A stretch of DNA of 64,000 nucleotides from JAHRAW01 sp963693025 (GTDB lineage: Bacteria; Pseudomonadota; Gammaproteobacteria; Arenicellales; Poriferihabitantaceae). Positions 8,759 through 19,100 of the stretch are shown here, piece after piece. The notes below the pieces were generated by a model. It was not told where the DNA came from. It saw nothing but the letters and a program-made list of their open reading frames with translations, and searched no databases. Made by a program: the position numbers and the translations under genes. The stretch is taken from assembly GCA_963693025.1 (NCBI GenBank), contig OY843749.1, positions 2,294,001 to 2,358,000 of the forward strand. The letters run 5' to 3'. How positions within the stretch are numbered: the stretch's first letter is position 1; each line of letters begins with the position of its first letter.

Positions 8759-8960
8759 CGTCATTCTCGAACGATAGAAAAATAGGGAGCCGTTAGGCGA
8801 CCATATTTTTCATCGCCTTCGGGAATCTCCCTAAGGCTACCATGAATTTCAACAAAGCCCGTGCCTGTCTTAGGGAGATTCCCGAGGACGCAAGTGTCCG
8901 TAAGCCGCCGCTTAAAAGAAAAAGCGCGGCGGCAACGGACACTAACGCTCGAGAATGACG
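8759..8960 (-). repeat. CGTCATTCTCGA hairpin repeat, full copy
   Basis: A 202-bp element with inverted ends (CGTCATTCTCGA at the left, TCGAGAATGACG at the right). Inside are two nested palindromes: GGGAATCTCCCTAAGG with its reverse complement (one or two mismatches in this copy), and GTGTCCGT/ACGGACAC flanking a GC-rich stem. It lies in the reverse orientation relative to the copy at 55948. It fills most of the gap between the small membrane protein gene and the lipoprotein hydrolase gene. Confidence 0.85.
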
Positions 8961-9020
8961 AGTTGTAGGTTTTTGGTTGCAGTTTTGGTTTTGGATTTCT
9001 AATCCACACATACATCGCCA

Positions 9021-10034
9021 TCACAAATTCCTCACAAAAAATTCCACCGTAAAATCCATCGCTTCGGCGCGGGCGGTTTCATCTCGTCCGAGGGTGACGC
9101 CGCGTTTTACGCAGTGGGTATACACCGCCTTCGCGTAATCGCCCCAGCCGTCTTTGCTGGATGCGTTGATTGCCGGGGTATCGTAATGCCCGTCTTCGCC
9201 AATCCACGACACGCCGCAGTGATAGAAGGTCTGAGCATTCGCGTCGGCGCCGTCAAACCGGTCGGCGATGAACGCGTGATGCGCGCCCGGATAGACGGTG
9301 TGCGAAACCTCCAGCCCGGCTTCGTTGAGCCGGCGGATTTCCGCGATGCACAAGCGCGCCGGCGTGTAGTCGTCCAACTCGGCGAGCAAGTAGTGCATTG
9401 TTGTGTCGGTCAATCGCGGCGTGCGCCACTGCCACGCACAACTCGGATAGACCGGCAAACTGGCTTTGAGCACGCGCCCGCCACCGAGCTGCTCGGCGAG
9501 CACGGCTTGTGTCATATAACGGCTGACGAGCCCGCCGAAGGAGTAGCCGGTGACGCCGATGCGCGCCGGGTCGATGCACGGAATGGCTTGCAACGCGCGG
9601 AAGGCGGCGAAGGTGTCAACCACGCGGTTGGCGGCGCTCAAGCGGGTTTGGTCGGCGGTGGTTGAGCGAATGTTGCGCGCCGAATACGAGTTCGCCACCA
9701 ACACCGCCAGCCCCGCGCGGTTCAGTTTGCGCGCCAACTCGGGATACCATTGATGCTTCGGCGCGCCCGACCCATGCTGAATAATCACCGCCGGCAAACC
9801 CGCACAGGGCACGCACGACTCCGGCAAAAACAATTCCGAAGTCAACACCTGCGGCGCAAACCGCTCACCCGCCAAAACCCCCGGAAACCCGGTCACGCCG
9901 TTCGCGCTCAGATAGGAAATCTTCTGCGATGAGGTGACCGTGGAAAGATCGGTCGGCGTCGGCGGAGACGGCGCACTAGCACAACCCGCCAACAACACCG
10001 CCGCCGCCGGAATTGCGTAAAAGCGTTTTTTCAT
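9021..10034 (-). CDS. Dienelactone-hydrolase-like lipoprotein (alpha/beta-hydrolase)
   Basis: A 337-residue exported hydrolase. The start at 10034 gives a lipoprotein signal: MKKRF, a hydrophobic core, then lipobox LAGC at about residues 14-17. The mature part has an alpha/beta-hydrolase fold: PAVIIQHGSGAPKHQW (oxyanion region), the nucleophile elbow GYSFGG, the acid region LLAELDDYTP and PGAHHAF with the catalytic histidine. An open frame extends upstream past the signal, but the lipobox and the spacing to it favour this start. The substrate is unknown; dienelactone hydrolases act on lactones and esters. A DUF433 gene lies 40 bases upstream on the same strand. Confidence 0.8.
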   Translation of the reverse strand: MKKRFYAIPAAAVLLAGCASAPSPPTPTDLSTVTSSQKISYLSANGVTGFPGVLAGERFAPQVLTSELFLPESCVPCAGLPAVIIQHGSGAPKHQWYPELARKLNRAGLAVLVANSYSARNIRSTTADQTRLSAANRVVDTFAAFRALQAIPCIDPARIGVTGYSFGGLVSRYMTQAVLAEQLGGGRVLKASLPVYPSCAWQWRTPRLTDTTMHYLLAELDDYTPARLCIAEIRRLNEAGLEVSHTVYPGAHHAFIADRFDGADANAQTFYHCGVSWIGEDGHYDTPAINASSKDGWGDYAKAVYTHCVKRGVTLGRDETARAEAMDFTVEFFVRNL

Positions 10035-10074
10035 TTTGTCCTCCGTGGAACAGGTGATGATGCGTTTTTGTAAA

Positions 10075-10269
10075 TCACCGTTGACTACTTCGCTCAAGCG
10101 CTTCAACCGCTTGATTGCGCGACACGGTCGGGTAGTTGTCCAGAAAATCGGACAGCCGGTCACCCGCTTCCAGATACTCCATCAGAATGCGCACAGGCAC
10201 CCGCGTGCCGGCGAAAACGGGTGTTCCGCCGAGAATTTTCGGGTTTTTATCGATGACTTTACCGGTCAT
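10075..10269 (-). CDS. DUF433 family protein (antitoxin-like)
   Basis: A 64-residue protein matching the whole DUF433 domain: IDKNPKILGGTPVFAGTRVPV, then a helix-turn-helix-like half ending NQAVEALERS. DUF433 proteins are often antitoxins paired with a PIN-like DUF5615 toxin. No such toxin is encoded on either side here, so this is an orphan or the partner has been lost. The lipoprotein hydrolase follows after 40 bases on the same strand. Confidence 0.8.
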   Translation of the reverse strand: MTGKVIDKNPKILGGTPVFAGTRVPVRILMEYLEAGDRLSDFLDNYPTVSRNQAVEALERSSQR

Positions 10270-10398
10270 GCTTGCCTCCAGTTTTAATGCGGCAAGCCCA
10301 TTATACGCAAAACCGGAAGGCGCGTTTTTTATTTTCCGCCGTTTTTTATTGGGCGTTTCGCCTTGATGATGTCGCTACCGTCGGCGGCGTGATAACAA

Positions 10399-11895
10399 TC
10401 AATCAGCCTGTATCGTTTCTTGCAATGCCTTGCCGGTGCGCGGATGCGCCATCGCCGGCAGGGGTAACGGCTTGGCGGCAAAATGCTCTTCCAGCGACCA
10501 AAACATCATGCGATTAAAAGTTTTCGCGCCTTCTTTGAACTGACCGGCTTTGCTTACGCACTCTCGCACGGTGGGTATATCGCGCATTTTATCCACGGTG
10601 ATGAAAATCCCCATGCTCGCGTGTCCGCCGGTGATTTGCGACAGCAGCGCACGCAGGCTGTCCGGCGTAAATCCGCCGCCTTTGACTTGGGCAACGCAGC
10701 GCCCGTCTTCGTCCGATGGTGGATTTAACATAAACCCACGCCCGTCGATGCCGCCGTCAGCGACTTGCTTATCATTCGGTTCAAAACCCGGCAGGGTAGT
10801 AACCGCCCATTGTTCAAAATAAAACGGGTCGCTTTTCGCCATCGAGCGCGTGGTTTCCATATCAATGGGCAAGCCCCGAATGGAAACACCGGCGGCGTGT
10901 TTCAAGCGGTCGCGGCACACGCGCGTAATCGCGTAGGGTGAGATGTCGATACCAATGAGTTTGCGCCCGAGTGTATAAGCAGCTTCGGCGGTGGTGCCGC
11001 AACCGCAGAATGGGTCTAGAACGATATCGCCTTCGTTGGATGAGGCTTTGATGATGCGCTCGACCAACGCCAGAGGTTTTTGTGTTGGATAGCCATTGCG
11101 TTCAGCGGAGGATGTGTTGATTTGTAATCCATCTTCCACCCACAATGTTCCCACCTGTCGACCAGGGCTGTCATCGAGATAGATTCTTTTTTGTTTGCCT
11201 GTGAGTTGATATGTTCTGCCCCTTGACATTCTGTATCTGCGCCCTTTTTCGTCCGTGTGTTTGTATTCCTTGGTTATTTCTTTTTTGCTGTGCGGGATGA
11301 CAAATCCGTTAAAATTTGTTGTGGCGCTTTTAGCGTAAAAGAAAATGATGTCGTGTTGAGTTGAGTATTTATGTTTTGCGTTGTTTTTGCGTCCGCTATA
11401 TTTCCGCCAGACTATTTCATTTCGGAAATTGTTTGCTCCAAACACACAATCCAAAACTGTTTTAAGATAATGCGAAGCGGTCGGGTCGCAATGCAAATAA
11501 AAACTGCCGGTATCTTTCAATACACGGTGCATGATGGCGATGCGGTCCGCCATATAAACCAGATAAGCGAGCATGCCGGTTTCGGGCAACATCTCCGCCA
11601 ACCCTTTGATTGCCTTGTGCGCCGGATGCGCGGTGGCGCGGCTGATTTCATTCACACGCTTTCCCGCTTCGGTATCCCAAAACCAAGTGTCTTTGAAAGC
11701 GGTAAACTGCGCCGGCTCATCGCGCGGTTTTCCGGCGCGGTCTTTGCCGTATAAGATGTTATAGTTGGCGTTGGAGTTGAACGGCGGGTCCAGATAGATG
11801 AGGTCGACACAGCCCGCTTCCCAGCCTTGCATCACATCCAAACAATCGCCGTGGTAAAGCGTATTGGGTCTAAATACGAGTTGCTTGCGCAGCAT
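10399..11895 (-). CDS. DNA methyltransferase (N6-A/N4-C type) fused to an Mrr-like nuclease domain
   Basis: About 498 residues. The N-terminal part has the catalytic motif IV in YLDPPFNSNANYN and, further on, the AdoMet-binding motif I in VLDPFCGCGTTAEAAY. That order (IV before I) marks a beta-class amino-methyltransferase. The C-terminal 140 residues resemble the Mrr/restriction-endonuclease fold: FYFEQWAV, then GGIDGRGF (Asp) and CVAQVKGG (QxK). Modification and cleavage may therefore be in one polypeptide. The ATG at 11895 is preferred (GGGAAG just upstream); the frame continues to a GTG at 11958 inside an inverted repeat. No separate specificity or restriction gene is adjacent. Confidence 0.82.
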   Translation of the reverse strand: MLRKQLVFRPNTLYHGDCLDVMQGWEAGCVDLIYLDPPFNSNANYNILYGKDRAGKPRDEPAQFTAFKDTWFWDTEAGKRVNEISRATAHPAHKAIKGLAEMLPETGMLAYLVYMADRIAIMHRVLKDTGSFYLHCDPTASHYLKTVLDCVFGANNFRNEIVWRKYSGRKNNAKHKYSTQHDIIFFYAKSATTNFNGFVIPHSKKEITKEYKHTDEKGRRYRMSRGRTYQLTGKQKRIYLDDSPGRQVGTLWVEDGLQINTSSAERNGYPTQKPLALVERIIKASSNEGDIVLDPFCGCGTTAEAAYTLGRKLIGIDISPYAITRVCRDRLKHAAGVSIRGLPIDMETTRSMAKSDPFYFEQWAVTTLPGFEPNDKQVADGGIDGRGFMLNPPSDEDGRCVAQVKGGGFTPDSLRALLSQITGGHASMGIFITVDKMRDIPTVRECVSKAGQFKEGAKTFNRMMFWSLEEHFAAKPLPLPAMAHPRTGKALQETIQAD

Positions 11896-11945
11896 CTTCC
11901 CGTCGGTGTTCGTTGGCAACTTCCGGACGCACAGGCGCCGGGTCG

Positions 11946-12084
11946 TTGCGAAGATCACGACTGGATAGAGGTGAAATTCCTGCCTATTTGTCCCGTGGGG
12001 TAATTACTCCCGTGCCGGGTAAAACCACTGTTGTATTTGACAGGTAACCCGGCGAGACGGGTTATCCAGTCATAATCTTCGCAA
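11946..12084. repeat. Inverted-repeat element upstream of the methyltransferase
   Basis: Arms of 22 bp at 11946-11967 and 12063-12084 are inverted copies with two mismatches (TATCCAGTC...ATCTTCGCAA). The interior also contains a smaller pair, GCCGGGT/ACCCGGC. The element overlaps the possible GTG extension of the methyltransferase frame. It could be a miniature transposable element or a transcript hairpin controlling the gene. Confidence 0.55.
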
Positions 12085-12160
12085 GCGGAATTACACGTTT
12101 ATTGCTTGCGTTTGTCAATACCCACGCAAAAGACGGCACGATGGACTCAGCGCCATTTTG

Positions 12161-12250
12161 CGGGAGATTCCCGAGGTCGTAAGTGTCCGTAAGCCGCCGC
12201 TTAAAAGAAAAAGCGCGGCGACTAACGGACACTAACGCTCGAGAATGACG
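12161..12250 (-). repeat. Half copy of the CGTCATTCTCGA hairpin repeat
   Basis: Only the half containing GGGAGATTCCCGAGG and the GTGTCCGT/ACGGACAC hairpin with end TCGAGAATGACG is present; the other half is missing. It abuts a short tandem repeat at its right end. Confidence 0.75.
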
Positions 12251-12353
12251 AGTCTTTTGGAATTCCCGCGCAAAGTCTTTTGGAATTCCGCGCAAAGTCT
12301 TTTGGAATTCTCGCGTAAAGTCTTTTGGAATTCCCGCATAAAGCATTTTGAAT
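12251..12353. repeat. Short tandem repeat, 22-23 bp unit, about 4.5 copies
   Basis: Four consecutive units beginning AGTCTTTTGGAATTC start at 12251, 12274, 12296 and 12319, followed by a partial, degraded fifth. The units differ by one to three bases. The array lies between the half repeat and the gamma-glutamyltransferase gene and has no coding sense. Confidence 0.85.
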
Positions 12354-12446
12354 CCCCCCACAACCCCACAAACTTTCCATCAACAACAACACAAGCCACA
12401 ACAACGATAGCGATATAATCCCCCCATTCCCCGGCGCTTACTCATC

Positions 12447-14051
12447 ATGCCCAGTTTGGATTTCTCCCTCCCCTATCCCGGCGCGCGGATGCCGGTTATG
12501 GCGCGTAATGTGGTTGCGACTTCGCAGCCGTTGGCGGTGCAGGCGGGGGTGGCGGCGTTGCGGGGTGGGGGGAATGCGGTGGATGCGGCGGTGGCGGCAG
12601 CGGTTGCGTTGGCGGTGGTGGAGCCGACCGGCAACGGCATCGGCTCGGATGCGTTTGCCATCGTGTGGGACGGCGCGCGCTTGCATGGGTTAAATGCGTC
12701 CGGGCGCAGTCCGGCTTCGGTGGCGGCGGCGGACTTTGAAGGCTTGCGCGAGATGCCGTTGCGCGGCTGGGATTCGGTGACCGTGCCGGGGGCGGTCAGC
12801 GCTTGGGTGGCATTGTCCGAGCGCTTTGGGGAATTGCCGTTTGCGCGGTTGTTTGACGACGCCATTCGCTATGCGCGCGATGGCTTTGCGGTCTCGCCGG
12901 TGACCGCCGCGGCGTGGGCTGATGCGCCCGCAACTTTCGCCGACTTCCCCGACTTCGCGCCGTTCCTGCCGGGTGGAGTTGCACCGCGGGCCGGGCAACG
13001 CTTCGCCTTTCCGGCGCAGGCGGACACTTTGCAGGCGATTGCCGAGAGCAACGGCGAGTCGTTTTACCGCGGCTCGCTGGCGGAGCAAATCGCCGCCGCC
13101 GCCGAAGCCGCCGGCGCCAAGTTGTCGCGCGCCGACCTCGCCGCCCACCGTTGCGACTGGGTCGGCACCATCGCCAATTGCTATGCCGCCCGGCACAGCG
13201 GCGACATAGACCTGCATGAGATTCCGCCCAACGGCCAGGGGCTGGCGGTGCTGATGATGCTCGGCATCGTCGAGCGGTGCGACATTCGACGCTACGACCT
13301 GGACTCGGCGGATTTCTTCCACCTGCAAATCGAAGCGATGAAACTCGCGCTCGCCGACTCGCACCGCTACATTGCCGACTCCGACCATCTGGAATTCCCG
13401 GCGCAACGACTCCTCGACCCGGACTACCTCGACGCGCGCGCCGCCCTCGTCGACATGACGCGCGCCGGTGCGCCCGACTACGGCGTGCCCGCGCAAGGCG
13501 GCACCGTCTATCTGACCGCCGCCGACCAACACGGCATGATGGTGTCGTATATACAGAGCAATTTCTGGGGCTTCGGCTCGGGCATCGTCATCCCCGGCAC
13601 CGGCATCAGTCTGCAAAACCGCGCCGCCGGTTTCAGCCTCGCCGAAGGGCATCCCAATCGGCTCAAAGGCGGCAAGCGTCCCTTCCACACCATCATCCCC
13701 GGCTTCGTGATGCGCGCCGGGCGGCCACTGATGAGTTTCGGCGTGATGGGCGGACCGATGCAACCGCAGGGACACGCGCAGATGGTGATTCGGATTTGCG
13801 ACTATGGCCAGAACCCGCAAAGCGCGAGCGACGCGCCGCGTTGGCAAGTGCTGGAGGGCAACCACATCGCGCTTGAACGCGGAATCGATGCGCGCGTGCA
13901 AGATGAACTGGCGCGGCGCGGGCATCGCCTGCAAGCGCTCGAAGGGGGCGGCATTCATTCCATGGGCGGCGCGCAGTTGATTTACGCCACCGGCGACGGC
14001 TATGTCGCCGGCTCCGACCATCGCAAGGACGGGATGGCGGCGGGCTTTTAA
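12447..14051 (+). CDS. Gamma-glutamyltransferase family protein (YwrD-like)
   Basis: An Ntn-hydrolase of 534 residues that cleaves or transfers gamma-glutamyl groups, as from glutathione. Family landmarks are AVQAGVAALRGGGNAVDAAV near residue 35, the large-subunit core, and the autoprocessing site GGTVYLTAAD, where Thr353 would become the N-terminal nucleophile of the small subunit. FHTIIPGFVMR and GVMGGPMQPQGHAQ near residues 415-440 bind substrate. No signal peptide is evident, so it is probably cytoplasmic, unlike periplasmic Ggt of E. coli. mtgA follows after five bases. Confidence 0.88.
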   Translation: MPSLDFSLPYPGARMPVMARNVVATSQPLAVQAGVAALRGGGNAVDAAVAAAVALAVVEPTGNGIGSDAFAIVWDGARLHGLNASGRSPASVAAADFEGLREMPLRGWDSVTVPGAVSAWVALSERFGELPFARLFDDAIRYARDGFAVSPVTAAAWADAPATFADFPDFAPFLPGGVAPRAGQRFAFPAQADTLQAIAESNGESFYRGSLAEQIAAAAEAAGAKLSRADLAAHRCDWVGTIANCYAARHSGDIDLHEIPPNGQGLAVLMMLGIVERCDIRRYDLDSADFFHLQIEAMKLALADSHRYIADSDHLEFPAQRLLDPDYLDARAALVDMTRAGAPDYGVPAQGGTVYLTAADQHGMMVSYIQSNFWGFGSGIVIPGTGISLQNRAAGFSLAEGHPNRLKGGKRPFHTIIPGFVMRAGRPLMSFGVMGGPMQPQGHAQMVIRICDYGQNPQSASDAPRWQVLEGNHIALERGIDARVQDELARRGHRLQALEGGGIHSMGGAQLIYATGDGYVAGSDHRKDGMAAGF

Positions 14052-14056
14052 CCGGC

Positions 14057-14788
14057 TTGGGCAACCCGGCAAAAGGCAAGCCGCGGCGCAAATCGGTTGC
14101 GGCGGTCGTGCTGCGCGCGGTGGCGGTCGCGGGGCTGGTCGCGGTCGCCGCAATCACCGGTTTGCGCTGGCTCGACCCGCCGACCTCCTCGCTCATACTG
14201 CAAGCCAATTTATGCGCGCGCGACGACGCGGCGCCGTGGGCGTCTTTCGACTGGCGACCGCTGACGCAAATCTCACCGCACATGGCGCTCGCCGTGATTG
14301 CCGCGGAAGACCAGCGCTTCGCGCAACACCACGGGCTGGATTTTGTCGAGTTGTCCAACGCGCTGCGCGAAAACAGGGACCGCCCGCGCGGCGCAAGCAC
14401 GATTACCCAGCAAGTCGCCAAAAACATGTTCTTGTGGGGCGGGCGGAGTTATCTGCGCAAACTATTTGAAGCCGGGCTGGCGGTTTATATCGACTTCGCC
14501 TGGGGCAAACGGCGCGTGCTGGAAATCTACCTGAACGTCGCCGCATTCGGCGCGAACATCTACGGCGTGGAAAACGCCAGCCAACACTTCTTCAACAAAC
14601 CCGCCGCCCGCCTAAACCGCCTGGAGTCCGCCAGACTGGCAGCCGTCCTCCCCAACCCCACCACCCGCTCAGCAACCCACGCCAGCCCCAAAGTCCTACA
14701 ACGCCAACGCTGGATACTCCAACAGATGCAAGCGCTGGGCGGGGTGGGTATGTTGGATGCGCTGGTAGGGCGGGATGGGGGGCGTTGA
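14057..14788 (+). CDS. mtgA: Monofunctional peptidoglycan glycosyltransferase MtgA
   Basis: Polymerises lipid II into glycan strands at the periplasmic face of the inner membrane. It has 243 residues with one N-terminal transmembrane helix (about 15-38) and the GT51 motifs EDQRFAQHHGLD (catalytic Glu), GASTITQQVAKN and the RRVLEIYLNVAAFG region. There is no transpeptidase domain, as expected for MtgA. The start is the TTG at 14057, five bases after the upstream stop; a GTG about 15 codons later is an alternative. Probably co-transcribed with the gamma-glutamyltransferase gene. Confidence 0.9.
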   Translation: MGNPAKGKPRRKSVAAVVLRAVAVAGLVAVAAITGLRWLDPPTSSLILQANLCARDDAAPWASFDWRPLTQISPHMALAVIAAEDQRFAQHHGLDFVELSNALRENRDRPRGASTITQQVAKNMFLWGGRSYLRKLFEAGLAVYIDFAWGKRRVLEIYLNVAAFGANIYGVENASQHFFNKPAARLNRLESARLAAVLPNPTTRSATHASPKVLQRQRWILQQMQALGGVGMLDALVGRDGGR

Positions 14789-14896
14789 GGTTGCGGGCTT
14801 GCGCGCAAATCCAACGAATGAAACCCATCAACACATAAGCGAGCCCATGCAATGCCTTATAATGCGCCCGATGTTCTCAATGAAGACAGGCTTGCC

Positions 14897-16165
14897 ATGC
14901 GTTTTTTGAAGTGGGGGTTGCCGCTTTTGATTTTGGTGGTGGGGGTTGGGGTGTTTTGGGGGTTTTTGGTTACCTCTGAGGCGCCCGAGCCGTTGCGACC
15001 GGTTAATCGGGCGCCGGTGGTTTCGGTGCAGGCGGCGGTGGTGACCAGCGCGTCGCCGACGCTCAGGATTTTTGGGCGGATGGAGGCGCCGACCATGAGC
15101 GTGTTGACCGCGGGGGTGGAGGCGGATGTGGTGGCGGTCAAGGCGCTTGAGGGCGATGCCGTGCGGCGCGGGCGGGAGATGATTGTGTTGGATGACGTTG
15201 ACGCCGCGCTCGCCACGCTGCAGCGGCGGGCGGAATGGGCGGAGATTGAGGCGTTGCTTGAAAGCGACCGCATCCGTTTGCAAAGCGATGAAGCCGCGCT
15301 CAAGACCGAGGAAGCGCTGCTCGCGCTGGCGCACAAGGCGGTGGAGCGCGCCGCGCAACTGGCGCGCAGCAAGGCGGGCTCCGAGGCGGCGCTCGACCAG
15401 GCGGTGCGGGATGAAGAGCGCCAGCGGCTGGCGGTCATTCAGCGCCGGCAGGCGATTGACGATGCCCCGGCGCGGCGGCGGCAACTGCAGGCGCGCGGCG
15501 AGCGCGCCGAGGCGGCGGTGAAGCGCGCCGAGCGGGCGCAGCGGCGAACGCGCGTGACCGCGCCGTTTGATGGCCGCATCACCGAGGTGATGGTGTCGGT
15601 CGGCGACCGCACCAACCTCGGCAGCCGCTTGATTGAGTTGTATGACGTGTCGCGGCTGGAGTTGCGCGCGCAAGTGCCGAACGCCCACATTGCGGCGTTG
15701 CAACGCGCGCTCGATTCCGAGCAACCGATTATCGCGGTGGCGGCTAATCCCGACCCGGCGCACGACGAGCCGCTTGAGTTTGTGTTGCAGCGTTTGTCGG
15801 CGCAGGTGGCGGCGGGGCAGGGCGGCATCGATGCGTTTTTCCGCGCCCGCCATAGCGACGATGACGGTGACGATGGCGGGCGGTTGCCGGCGCCCGGCGG
15901 CACGCTGGAAATCAACCTGACATTGTCGCCGCTCGACAACGTCGTGCTGCTGTCGCCGGATTCATTGTATGGCCGCGCGCGCATCTATTTGGTGCGCGAC
16001 GATGCGTTGCACTCGCGCACGGTGCGCCGCCTCGGTCAACTCAGCGACGACCACGGGCGGCAGATGTTAATCGTGGACGGGGCGGGCTTTGCCGCCGGCG
16101 ATGAAATTCTGAACTCCCGCCTGCCGCAGGCGATTAACGGGCTGGCAGTGCGGGTGGCGCGTTAG
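14897..16165 (+). CDS. RND efflux periplasmic adaptor (second system)
   Basis: A 422-residue membrane fusion protein. MRFLKWGLPLLILVVGVGVF gives the membrane anchor and supports the start at 14897 over the in-frame ATG at 14852. Lipoyl halves (ALEGDAVRRGREMIVLDD and RVTAPFDGRITEVMVSVGD) flank a long coiled-coil hairpin rich in Ala, Glu and Arg. The pump gene begins one base after the stop. The sequence is distinct from the adaptor at 4221, so this is not a recent duplication. Confidence 0.87.
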   Translation: MRFLKWGLPLLILVVGVGVFWGFLVTSEAPEPLRPVNRAPVVSVQAAVVTSASPTLRIFGRMEAPTMSVLTAGVEADVVAVKALEGDAVRRGREMIVLDDVDAALATLQRRAEWAEIEALLESDRIRLQSDEAALKTEEALLALAHKAVERAAQLARSKAGSEAALDQAVRDEERQRLAVIQRRQAIDDAPARRRQLQARGERAEAAVKRAERAQRRTRVTAPFDGRITEVMVSVGDRTNLGSRLIELYDVSRLELRAQVPNAHIAALQRALDSEQPIIAVAANPDPAHDEPLEFVLQRLSAQVAAGQGGIDAFFRARHSDDDGDDGGRLPAPGGTLEINLTLSPLDNVVLLSPDSLYGRARIYLVRDDALHSRTVRRLGQLSDDHGRQMLIVDGAGFAAGDEILNSRLPQAINGLAVRVAR

Positions 16166-16166
16166 T

Positions 16167-19100
16167 ATGGAAGCGGCGGGGCGCTCCAACCTGATTGCGA
16201 TTTTCTGCAATCATCCGGTCGCCGCCAACCTGCTGATGGTGATGATGTTGCTCGCCGGCGTGTGGGGCATCAAGCAACTCAACACCCAGTTCTTTCCCAG
16301 TTTCGACATCCCCGCCGCCACCGTGGTGACGACGTGGAGCGGCGCCAGTTCCGGTGACATCGAGGAGTTGATTACCATCCCGCTGGAGCAGGAATTGCGC
16401 AACGTCGATTTCCTCCAAAAGATGACCTCGTCTTCGAGCGAAGGCGTCTCGCTCATCGCGCTGGAATTTGAAGAGGGCGCCGACCTGAGCCTGGCGGTCG
16501 AGCGAGTCAAAGACCGGGTCGACCAAACCACCAACCTGCCGGATGGCGCGGAAACACCGGAGGTCAGCCGCGCGGTCGACTATGACACGATTGTTCGTTT
16601 TCTGATTACCGGCGCGAACAACACCCTCGACGAATTGCGCGCCCTTGCCCGGCGTTATGAGGTGGAGTTGCTCGAGCGCGGCATCGCCAGGGTCAACATC
16701 ACCGGGCTGCCGGCGGAGCAGATTGCCATCGAAGTGCCGTCGCGCGAACTGCGCCAACTGGGGTTGTCGCTGGACGACATCGGGCGGCGCGTTGAAGCGT
16801 GGTCGCAGGATGCGCCGGTCGGCATCGTCGGGCGCGCCGGCATCTCCCGCCAGTTGCGTTTTCGCGAGCGGCGCACCACCGAACTGGCGTTTGAATCGGT
16901 GCCGGTGGTGGCCGGAGAACAGGGGCGTTTGCTGTCGCTCGGCGAAATCGCCAATATTGAGCGCCAGCCCAAAGCCGGTCAGACGGCGGTCACCTATCGC
17001 GGCCAGCCGGCGGTGTCGCTGAGATTGGAGCGCACCGAAAACGGCGACAGTTTGCAATCCGCGCGCATCTACCGCGACTGGCTCGCCGAGACGCGCCTGA
17101 CGCTGCCGCCGGGAGTGGAGTTGATTCCGTTCAACGAGCAGTGGGAGCTGCTGAGCGACCGCATCAACTTGCTCATCAAAAACGGCCTCGGCGGACTCGT
17201 GCTGGTGGTGCTGATTTTGTTCCTGTTCATGAACGGGCGCGTGGCGTGGTGGACCGCGGTCAGCATTCCGGTTTCATTCATGGCGGCGCTGGCGGTGCTG
17301 TATCTGCTCGGCGGCTCGCTCAACATGATTAGCCTGTTCGGGTTGATTATGGCGCTCGGCATCATCGTCGACGATTCCATCGTGGTCGGCGAAGAGGCGA
17401 TGGCGCAGTATGAACGCGGCACGCGCCCGCGGCTGGCGTCGGAAAAAGCCGCGCGCAAGATGATCGGTCCGGTGTTCGCCTCGTCGCTGACCACCATCTC
17501 CGCGTTCATGCCGCTGCTGCTGGTGGGCGGCATCATCGGCACCCTCATGCAAGCGATTCCGACGGTGGTGATTTGCGTCATCGTGGCGTCGCTGATTGAA
17601 TGCTTTCTCGTCCTGCCGGGGCACCTGACGCATTCGTTCCGCAACATGCGCTCGCGCGAGCCAAGCCGCGTGCGGCGTTTTTTGGAGCGCCGCTTTGAGC
17701 GCTTTCGCGAGGGCTTTTTCCGCCCGTTGGCGACGCTGGCGGTGGCGCATCGCTGGAGCACGCTGGCGGTCGCGTTGGCGCTGTTGATTATTACCATCGG
17801 CTGGATGGCGGGCGGGCGCATCGCGTTTCAATTCTTCCCGAACACCGAAGGCGACCGCATCTTCGCCAACATCAGTTTCGTGTCGGGCACGCCGGCGGGC
17901 GAAGTCAAGGCGTATCTCGAGGAAGTCGAGCGGGCGTTGTATGAAGTCGAGCGCGAATTCGACGAAGACTTTGTCGAATTGGTCACCAGTTTGCATGGCA
18001 CCGTGCTGGGTTTTGAATCCGCCGCCGACCGCCGCGGCGACCACTTCGCGGTGGCGCAGGCGGTGTTGACCGACCCCGACCGCCGGCGCACGCGCAACCG
18101 CGACATCATCGCCGCGTGGCGCGCCAAATTGCCGCCGCCGCCGGGCCTCGAAAATTTAATCGTGCTTGAGCCGCAGGGGGGTCCGCCGGGAAGCGACCTC
18201 GACCTGACCGTCTCCGGCGCCGACATCGCGCGCGTCAAACTCGCGGCGCAGGCGTTGCAGGATGTGCTCAAAGACCTGCCCGGCGTCAGCGGCCTGAGCG
18301 ACGACTCGCCCTACGGACGCGAGCAAATGGTGCTGGAATTGACGCCGACCGCCGAGGCGCTGGGGCTCAACGTCGGCAACATCTCGCGCCAGTTGCGCGC
18401 CGCCTATAACGGCTATGAATTGCAGGAATTGTCCGACGGCCACGACGACATCGAGGTGCGCGTGATGCTGCCGGCGGCGGAGCGCAACAACGTGGCGCGG
18501 CTGTCGGCGCTGCCCATCGTGCTGCCCAACGGGCGCGTTGAGCCCATCGAAAACCTCGCCACCATCCGCCACGAGCGCGGCTTCGACACCATCCGCCACG
18601 CGGACGGCAAACTGGCGGTGACCGTGACCGGCAACATTGACGCCGCCATCAACAACGCCAACCAAATACGCGCCGAACTCGAAGCCGGCGTGCTGCCGCA
18701 ACTCGCCGCCGACTACGGCGTGGAATTCACCTTCGGCGGGCGCCAGTCCGACCAGGCGGAAACCCTCGGCGACATGCAACTCGGCGTGATGCTGGCGCTG
18801 GCATTAATCTACCTCGTGCTGGCGTGGGTGTTCGGCTCCTACGGCTGGCCGCTCATCGTGATGTTCGTCATCCCGTTCGGCATGGTCGGCGCCATCTGGG
18901 GACACGCCGCGATGGGCCAAGACCTGACCGTGCTGTCGCTGTTCGGCTTCTTCGCGCTGTCCGGCATCGTGGTCAACGACTCCATCATCCTAGTGGTGTT
19001 CTACAAGCAGTTGCGAATGCGCGGAATGCCGGTCGCCGAAGCGGTCGTCGAAGCCGCCTGCATGCGCCTGCGCGCCGTGCTGCTAACCTCCCTAACCACC

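Noticed and set aside
12251..12353. CRISPR-like array
   Set aside because: The 22-23 bp units are contiguous with no spacers and vary in sequence, so it is a simple tandem repeat; no cas genes are nearby.
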